This document shows, in pieces, positions 15,644 to 19,955 of a stretch of 19,955 nucleotides of DNA. The notes under the pieces are model-generated. The model was not told where the DNA came from. It ran no database searches and saw nothing but the letters and a program-made list of their open reading frames with translations. Source of the DNA: Bacteroidota bacterium (GTDB lineage: Bacteria > Bacteroidota > Bacteroidia > Bacteroidales > VadinHA17); contig JADFUQ010000414.1 in the NCBI GenBank assembly GCA_015222065.1, positions 1 to 19,955 of the forward strand, read 5' to 3'. Numbering within the stretch: the first letter of the stretch is position 1; each line of letters begins with the position of its first letter. The position numbers were made by a program, and so were the translations under genes.

Positions 15644-16605
15644 ATGAAAAAAATATTGTTCATAATATCGCTCATCATTTCGCTTTTACTGACACTATGC
15701 ACTCCTGAAAAACCTAAAATTATGAAGGCTGAATTGATCCTGGATGCAAAAGCCACACTGGGTGAAGGTGCAATATGGAATCAAAAGGAAAAATTGCTCT
15801 ACTGGATAGATATTGAAGAAGGCATCCTCCATAAATTCAACCCGGTATCTGCTGAAGATGAGTAGTTTAATTTGAACAAAAGGATCGGAACTGTCGCTCC
15901 CTCAGAAAAAGGTGGTCTGCTGGTTGCGCTTAAAGATGGTATCTATCATTATGACATTAAAACTGATTCAATTTCATTTATTGTAAATCCTGTTGAAAAC
16001 AGTTCTGAGATACGTTTTAATGATGGGAAATGTGACCCTGCAGGCAGACACTGTGGGCAGGAACTATGTCTCTGACCGGCAAACAGAAAGCGGGTGCTCT
16101 TTATTGCCTCAATAATAATGGAGATATTGAAAAAAAAAATGATAGTGTAAGTATTTCAAATGGTATTGTTTGGTCACTCGATAATAAAAAAATGTACTAT
16201 ATCGATACTCCCACCGGGAAAGTAAGGGAGTATGATTATGACATAACAACCGGAAAAATATCTTTCTTAAGAGATGCTGTTGTAATACACCCGGATATGG
16301 GCCATCCTGACGGAATGACTATTGATTCCAAAGGCAATTTATGGATTGCACTATGGGGAGGATCTGCTGTGGGATGCTGGGACCCGGTTAATGGCAAACT
16401 GCTGTATAAAATTAATGTACCCGTTCTTAATGTTACTTCGTGTGCTTTCGGAGGAGAAACGCTTGAAACACTGTTTATCACCACTGCAAATCAGGGAATA
16501 CCGCAGGATGAACAGGAAAAATATCCATATAGTGGCGGACTTTTTAAAGCTGATCCCGGTATCAAAGGGGTTCCTGCATATTTTTATAAAGGTTCGAAAT
16601 ACTAA
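15644..16605 (+). pseudogene. SMP-30/gluconolactonase-like protein, disrupted by nonsense and frameshift
   Basis: The gene starts with a lipoprotein-like signal (MKKILFIISLIISLLLTLCT, possible lipid Cys19) and the SMP-30 opening ATLGEGAIWNQKEKLLYWIDI. A TAG at 15863-15865 interrupts the frame inside FNPVSAEDE, after which the same frame continues NKRIGTVAPSEKGGLLVALKDGIY. A second lesion lies at 16048-16054. After CDPAGR the family motif FWAGTM is broken because five bases stand where three are expected, and WAGTMSLTGKQKAGALY resumes in another frame. The rest (SNGIVWSLDNKKMYYIDTP, HPDGMTIDSKGNLWIALWGG) runs to a normal end at 16605. SMP-30 proteins hydrolyse sugar lactones; near fuc genes a fuconolactone-type role is conceivable. 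Two separate lesions indicate a pseudogene rather than a single read error. Confidence 0.85.
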
Positions 16606-16730
16606 CCGGAGACAACCTTTCCACCATTCCTGAACAAGTAATATCCTGAATCCGTTTTTAATTGCATTTTATGGAATTATATGGTAATTTGCAGTAGAAT
16701 ATTAAGGCTGTATAATAAGTAAGGAGATAA

Positions 16731-16793
16731 AAGAAATTCAGCTATGCAACCAAAAGACACCAGGATTTAGCAGATATTGAAAATTTTGAATAG
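16731..16793 (+). pseudogene. Possible C-terminal scrap of a nucleotidyltransferase-like gene
   Basis: After a stop codon at 16728-16730, 20 codons read KKFSYATKRHQDLADIENFE before a TAG. The string KRHQDLADIE resembles the conserved end K-R-P-x-D-L-A-D-I-E of small nucleotidyltransferase/AbiEii-type proteins. Nothing of the rest of such a gene is visible. The rest of 16606-16843 is AT-rich with no other recognisable content. The match is short, so this is tentative. Confidence 0.3.
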
Positions 16794-16843
16794 AAATATA
16801 GTATAGAAAATATTCTGAAGTTTAACAATTAAATATATGTATT

Positions 16844-17161
16844 ATGGGAAAAAGGGAAGAATATATAGACAAGCTGGCAGACCAATTAAAAAAATGGGAT
16901 GCCGAAATCAGTAAACTGGAAGAAAAAGCAGAAAATGCAAAAACTGATGTGAAAGCAAAATACACAAAAAAAGCTGATGAATTGCGTGCGAAAAAAGAAT
17001 CAATTCAGCAAAAAGCCAGAGATTTTCGTGATACAAACGAAGAAACATTTAATTCAATAAAGGATGGAATTGAAGATAGTCTGACAAGATTAACCAACGC
17101 CATAAATGATACATTCAAAAAGTTTTCTGAAGAAGATATTAAAGAAAAAACCCCGAAATAG
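16844..17161 (+). CDS. Small coiled-coil protein (sll1863-like stress-response family), copy 1
   Basis: This 105-residue protein is almost entirely helical and very rich in Lys, Glu, Asp and Ala. It opens with GKREEYIDKLADQLKKWDAEI and a heptad-rich stretch (about 5-65), then DGIEDSLTRLTNAINDTFKKF. This plan matches a family of small coiled-coil proteins annotated after cyanobacterial sll1863 as stress-response proteins; their biochemical role is unknown. No signal peptide or membrane helix is seen. A paralogue of the same length lies 184 bases downstream. The last codons overlap a patatin-like gene remnant, so the final residues KEKTPK may have been added when that remnant was formed. Confidence 0.8.
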   Translation: MGKREEYIDKLADQLKKWDAEISKLEEKAENAKTDVKAKYTKKADELRAKKESIQQKARDFRDTNEETFNSIKDGIEDSLTRLTNAINDTFKKFSEEDIKEKTPK

Positions 17162-17288
17162 TAAGAATAGGTGTAGCATTTGGCAGCGGGGCAGTTCCCG
17201 GGGCCTGTCAAACACAAAACATATCCCTGAATTGATTGAGAAAGGTTACCGGAAATCAAAACGTGTATTAAAAGAGGTATTTGGATAA
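17155..17288 (+). pseudogene. Patatin-like phospholipase N-terminal remnant, frameshifted
   Basis: From 17155 one frame reads EIVRIGVAFGSGA, which matches the N-terminal oxyanion motif of patatin-like hydrolases (R-I-G-L-A-L-G-S-G-x-A-R-G-L). The next frame then supplies SSRGLSNTKHIPELIEKGY, the expected continuation, so a frameshift lies at about 17185-17195. The frame ends with RKSKRVLKEVFG and TAA at 17286-17288. A complete patatin-like protein has 250 or more residues with a GxSxG nucleophile and a DG/A dyad, both absent here. I read this as a largely deleted gene. It begins inside the end of the coiled-coil gene copy 1. Confidence 0.5.
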
Positions 17289-17345
17289 TTTTTAGCAAAA
17301 TGCTTTGCCATCTTTATCTCAAAAAAGATATTCAATAAAAAGATA

Positions 17346-17663
17346 ATGATTAACAAAAAAGAGCAATATATCAGAACACTCGAAGCACAGGTTGAAAGAC
17401 TGAATACTTACCTGGAAGCATTGGATATCAGTATGAAAAATGCTGATACGGAAACAAAAAAAAATTATGAAGAGAAAATAAAGGATATTCATAATAAGAT
17501 GGATATGATCCGTGAAAAAATAAAAAGGGTCAGAGAATCCGATGGAAGTACATGGGAAATGATTGGAGAAGAAGCCGGAAACGTCTGGGGATCGATTAAA
17601 AGAACATTAAAAAAAGCAAAGGAAGAGTATAGAAAAGGTTATGAAGAAGGTCTGGACGATTGA
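17346..17663 (+). CDS. Small coiled-coil protein (sll1863-like stress-response family), copy 2
   Basis: At 105 residues it has the same length as its upstream paralogue and aligns with it without gaps at the start (NKKEQYIRTLEAQVERLNTYL against GKREEYIDKLADQLKKWDAEI). It shares the long charged coiled coil and an amphipathic end (GNVWGSIKRTLKKAKEEY). Sequence identity between the copies is low, so the duplication is old or the copies arrived separately. The gene has no signal or membrane helix. It starts at ATG 17346 after an AT-rich leader. The function of the family is unknown. Confidence 0.78.
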   Translation: MINKKEQYIRTLEAQVERLNTYLEALDISMKNADTETKKNYEEKIKDIHNKMDMIREKIKRVRESDGSTWEMIGEEAGNVWGSIKRTLKKAKEEYRKGYEEGLDD

Positions 17664-17918
17664 ATACGGACGTGGTTATCATACAAACATGGATACCTAC
17701 GAAAGACTGTTAATGAATGACATGTTTGGAATTTTTTTAAAAAAAAACAAATCCCTTTAAATAAATATTAAATTACTAACTAAGTGGCTTAAGCTGACCA
17801 GAACAGTTCTATGCGAATTAGAATTTTCAGAGCACCGCATCAGTTATTTTGAAATCCCGAACGTTATATGCACTACAACCTTCGGGCAAATTAGCCACAG
17901 CGTTATATTGCGAATAGT

Positions 17919-18116
17919 ATGTATCGGAATGGCAAATTCGGTTTTTACAATTTCTCTCAGGCTCCGGTTATCTATAAAGGGTTCAAAACGATCACGGTAA
18001 TTCCCCCAAAACAATTTCTCTGGTGGATCGTTATCACAGCAATAGTCTTACTGATGGCGTATATAGTATTCAAAAGGACAAGAAAGAAAGGGGGCAAATC
18101 TACGATTGACTCTTAG
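17919..18116 (+). CDS. Small protein with a C-terminal membrane helix, possibly a gene fragment
   Basis: These 65 codons encode a short hydrophilic part (MYRNGKFGFYNFSQAPVIYK), then a single membrane helix QFLWWIVITAIVLLMAYIVF and a basic tail KRTRKKGGKS. I do not recognise a family. The layout of a soluble N-side, one helix and a positive tail is that of the last part of a larger secreted, membrane-anchored protein. A TAG in frame at 17892-17894 closes it upstream. In this decayed tract a truncated 3' end of a lost gene is as likely as a real small protein. The preceding 17664-17918 holds no gene that I can recognise, only an A/T homopolymer stretch around 17732-17750. Confidence 0.4.
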   Translation: MYRNGKFGFYNFSQAPVIYKGFKTITVIPPKQFLWWIVITAIVLLMAYIVFKRTRKKGGKSTIDS

Positions 18117-18416
18117 CGGTTTGCTCATATGTTTTCAGGTGACCCTAAGGGTTTCCTGACTCATTGGATCAAAAAACTTGTTCTAATAAAAAATCCTGAT
18201 AGTAAAAGCCTACACAATCCAATAATGTACAAACCATTAGGGTCTGCAAAAGTTTAAAATACAAATTTTTACAAAACCTGAAAATTTAAGTACTGGAAAC
18301 AGGAAATGTATCAAAGGGGATACGGATATTACATTTTATTAAGAAAAGTAGTATTATATAGAATCCGTTTTTACTACAATAACACAATCAAATTTATAAA
18401 TTAATAATAGGGTAAT
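18117..18416. other. AT-rich intergenic region before the GNAT/YoaP gene
   Basis: I see no gene in these 300 bases. There is an 11-base palindrome ACCCTAAGGGT near 18142-18152 and a distant pair ACGGAT / ATCCGT (about 18321 and 18362) with a T-run after the second arm. Any promoter for the GNAT/YoaP and DUF2461 pair should lie here, but no clear TAnnTTTG box is visible. Confidence 0.4.
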
Positions 18417-19181
18417 ATGAGTTTAGAAACTACAATTATTGAAGTAACAATTGATAATATTTCAGAATATCCACAGGTAATTTGTTTCATAAATCCAAAA
18501 CATGAGTTTTATTATAAAAAAGTCGATTGGCTTAAAGAACAATATGAAAATGGATTGAAAACAAAGCTGCTATATTTGAAAGGTGAAAAGAAACCAGTTG
18601 GATTTATTGAATATGTCTCAGGAGAACATTGCTGGCGATCAGTTAATGCAAAAGGATATATGTTTATCCATTGTCTATGGACGAATGGGAAAAAATATCA
18701 ACACCAGGGATTGGGAAGTTTATTAATTGAAGAGGTTGAAAGGGATGGAAAAGATATGTTGGGTGTTGCTGTTGTAACAAGTGATAAATCTTTTATGACT
18801 AATAAGGAGATCTTTATTAAGAATGATTATGATATAATAGCAGAATCCGGTAAAGAGCAATTAATGGTTAAACAATTCAGAAAAGGACCTTTACCATCAA
18901 TAAATAACTGGGAAGCTGAATTGGAAAAATATAAAGGACTAACGATTATCTATACGAAACAATGTCCCTGGGTTGCTCGCTTTATTGAAGAATGTGAACC
19001 TATACTTAAAAAAGAGAAATTAGAGATAAAAATTATCGAACTCAAAAGTGCCATTCAGGCACAGAAAGCACCATCTGTTTATAGTGTTTTTAATTTAATT
19101 TATAACGGTAAACTGTTAGCCGATCGTTATATATCAACAACGCGCTTTCTGAATATTATTAAAAAAGAAATATCAATATAA
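18417..19181 (+). CDS. GNAT acetyltransferase fused to a YoaP-type C-terminal domain
   Basis: This 254-residue protein has an N-terminal GNAT fold (about 1-140) with the acetyl-CoA-binding signature YQHQGLGSLLIEEVE. A thioredoxin-like YoaP-type region follows (about 165-254), with LTIIYTKQCPWVARFIEE, ELKSAIQAQKAPSVYSVFNLIYNGKLLADRYI and an intact end. Length and order match YoaP-like proteins of Gram-positive and Gram-negative bacteria; their substrate is not known. The ATG follows AGGGTAAT, a weak ribosome-binding sequence. The DUF2461 gene begins 12 bases after its stop, so the two are probably co-transcribed. It has no link to sugar use. Confidence 0.85.
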   Translation: MSLETTIIEVTIDNISEYPQVICFINPKHEFYYKKVDWLKEQYENGLKTKLLYLKGEKKPVGFIEYVSGEHCWRSVNAKGYMFIHCLWTNGKKYQHQGLGSLLIEEVERDGKDMLGVAVVTSDKSFMTNKEIFIKNDYDIIAESGKEQLMVKQFRKGPLPSINNWEAELEKYKGLTIIYTKQCPWVARFIEECEPILKKEKLEIKIIELKSAIQAQKAPSVYSVFNLIYNGKLLADRYISTTRFLNIIKKEISI

Positions 19182-19193
19182 AAGTCATTTCAA

Positions 19194-19865
19194 ATGGATT
19201 TGAAAATATCAATTAATTTTCTTATTCAATTAAGAAGAAATAATAACAGGGATTGGTTTCATGCAAATAAAGCATTATACGTTGAAGCAAAAAAACAGTT
19301 TGACCAATTTATTGAGATTCTAATTCTGGTTATCAAAGATATTGATTCAGAGATAGATGTAACAAGTGCTAAGGAATGTTCATTTAGAATATTCAGAGAT
19401 GTTAGATTTTCAAAAAACAAATTACCATACAAAACAAACTTTGGGGCCTATATCGCCAAAGGAGGGCGAAAAGGTCCTTTTGCCGGGTTTTATGTTCATA
19501 TAGAACCAAATGAGTCGTTTGTTGCTGGAGGTGTTTATATGCCGGAATCGAAAAATTTAAAAGCAATTAGAACAGCGATTTTCGAAAATATTGATGACTA
19601 TAAAGAAATAATAAATAATAAGACTTTCAAAAAACACTTTGACAGAATATATGGTGAAAAACTAAAATTAGCTCCAAAAGGTTTTCCAAAAGATTTTGCA
19701 GATATCGATCTACTTAAAAACAAACATTACGCGGTAGTTCACAAAGTTGATGATGCTTTTTGGACTTCGGAGAAATTATTTGAGAAGCTTACCAAAATAT
19801 TTAGAATCCAATTCCCATTTAATAAATTTATAAATAAAGCAATTAAAAAAGAGTTAAGTCATTAA
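19194..19865 (+). CDS. DUF2461 domain protein (TIGR02453 family)
   Basis: This 223-residue protein matches the DUF2461 family over its whole length. The N-terminal LRRNNNRDWFHANKALYVEAK is followed by the diagnostic core RIFRDVRFSKNKLPYKTNFG and AYIAKGGRKGPFAGFYVHIEP, then VAGGVYMPESKNLKAIR and the end-region motif APKGFPKDFADIDLLKNKHYAV. The length is typical. Its biochemical role is unknown; it is a widespread soluble protein in Bacteroidota and other phyla. It is the second gene of a likely two-gene unit with the GNAT/YoaP protein. The remaining 90 bases of the window hold no gene. Confidence 0.9.
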   Translation: MDLKISINFLIQLRRNNNRDWFHANKALYVEAKKQFDQFIEILILVIKDIDSEIDVTSAKECSFRIFRDVRFSKNKLPYKTNFGAYIAKGGRKGPFAGFYVHIEPNESFVAGGVYMPESKNLKAIRTAIFENIDDYKEIINNKTFKKHFDRIYGEKLKLAPKGFPKDFADIDLLKNKHYAVVHKVDDAFWTSEKLFEKLTKIFRIQFPFNKFINKAIKKELSH

Positions 19866-19955
19866 TAAAATTACTAACGTTTCGCAGATGAAATAAATAC
19901 TTATATCTTAATTAGTTACAAAAACAATAATTTGCATAAAGTGCATAATATCAAA

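Noticed and set aside
15863..15865. TAG in the SMP-30 gene as a recoded sense codon
   Set aside because: Nothing suggests amber recoding in this organism, and a second lesion in the same gene makes decay the simpler explanation.
16755..16770. Short frame from ATG 16744 (MQPKDTRI)
   Set aside because: Eight codons, with the upstream AAGGAGAT some 20 bases away, are not enough for a gene. The overlapping frame with KRHQDLADIE is the more informative reading.
17855..17915. Integron attC-like site around two CGTTATAT words
   Set aside because: The words recur at 17863 and 17902, but there are no paired R/L boxes with the expected core sites and no integrase or cassette array.
1..19955. CRISPR array, tRNA or rRNA genes, prophage or transposase
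   Set aside because: I saw no regularly spaced repeats, no tRNA-like cloverleaf, no rRNA sequence and no recombinase or phage structural protein.

Overview
The window looks like AT-rich chromosomal DNA from a member of the Bacteroidota, most likely a Bacteroidales/Marinilabiliales-type anaerobe. The evidence is indirect. The catabolic proteins resemble those of Bacteroides-like fucose users, most genes lack a Shine-Dalgarno sequence, TAnnTTTG-type -7 boxes occur upstream of catabolic genes, a four-helix-bundle pseudogene is present, and the intergenic DNA carries simple and palindromic repeats common in that phylum. There is no rRNA, tRNA, CRISPR array, transposase or phage gene.

Layout. (1) 1-277: no convincing gene, but a long bulged palindrome at 39-83. 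(2) 278-997: a GntR/HutC-type regulator with a UTRA domain. (3) 1044-2918 (minus): an orphan membrane sensor histidine kinase with an extracytoplasmic Cache-like domain, convergent with the regulator. (4) 3346-6927 (minus): L-fuculokinase (fucK) and L-fucose isomerase (fucI), separated by a 276-bp gap that holds a GC hairpin and a MITE-like repeat. (5) 6928-7616: the divergent control region, with a candidate operator and -7 box for each side and a decayed four-helix-bundle gene between them. (6) 7617-10921 (plus): a Tat-signal GH109/Gfo-Idh-MocA protein and a sodium/solute symporter. (7) 11079-15493 (plus): a class III flavin-dependent disulfide reductase and an M16C (PreP-like) metallopeptidase. 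(8) 15644-16605: an SMP-30/lactonase gene broken by a nonsense codon and a frameshift. (9) 16606-18416: a decayed tract with two paralogous coiled-coil stress-type proteins, remnants of a patatin-like gene and perhaps a nucleotidyltransferase, and a small membrane protein. (10) 18417-19865: a GNAT/YoaP-type protein and a DUF2461 protein in tandem.

How it may work together (inference). A GH109 enzyme could release a terminal alpha-linked sugar such as GalNAc from an oligosaccharide. The symporter could import a product. FucI and FucK would turn L-fucose into L-fuculose-1-phosphate. The broken SMP-30 protein may once have served an oxidative sugar-lactone route. No fuculose-1-phosphate aldolase is in the window, although Bacteroides places fucA between fucI and fucK. 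Two 13-bp palindromes sharing the core AGTTAAACT (upstream of the GH109 gene and of the SMP-30 gene), and an 11-bp word shared by the fucI and SMP-30 upstream regions, suggest one regulon.

I found no clearly new defence or mobile system. The most useful unexplained signals are the shared operator-like palindromes, a small dispersed repeat family, the repeat sitting where fucA would be expected, and the concentration of four gene remnants.
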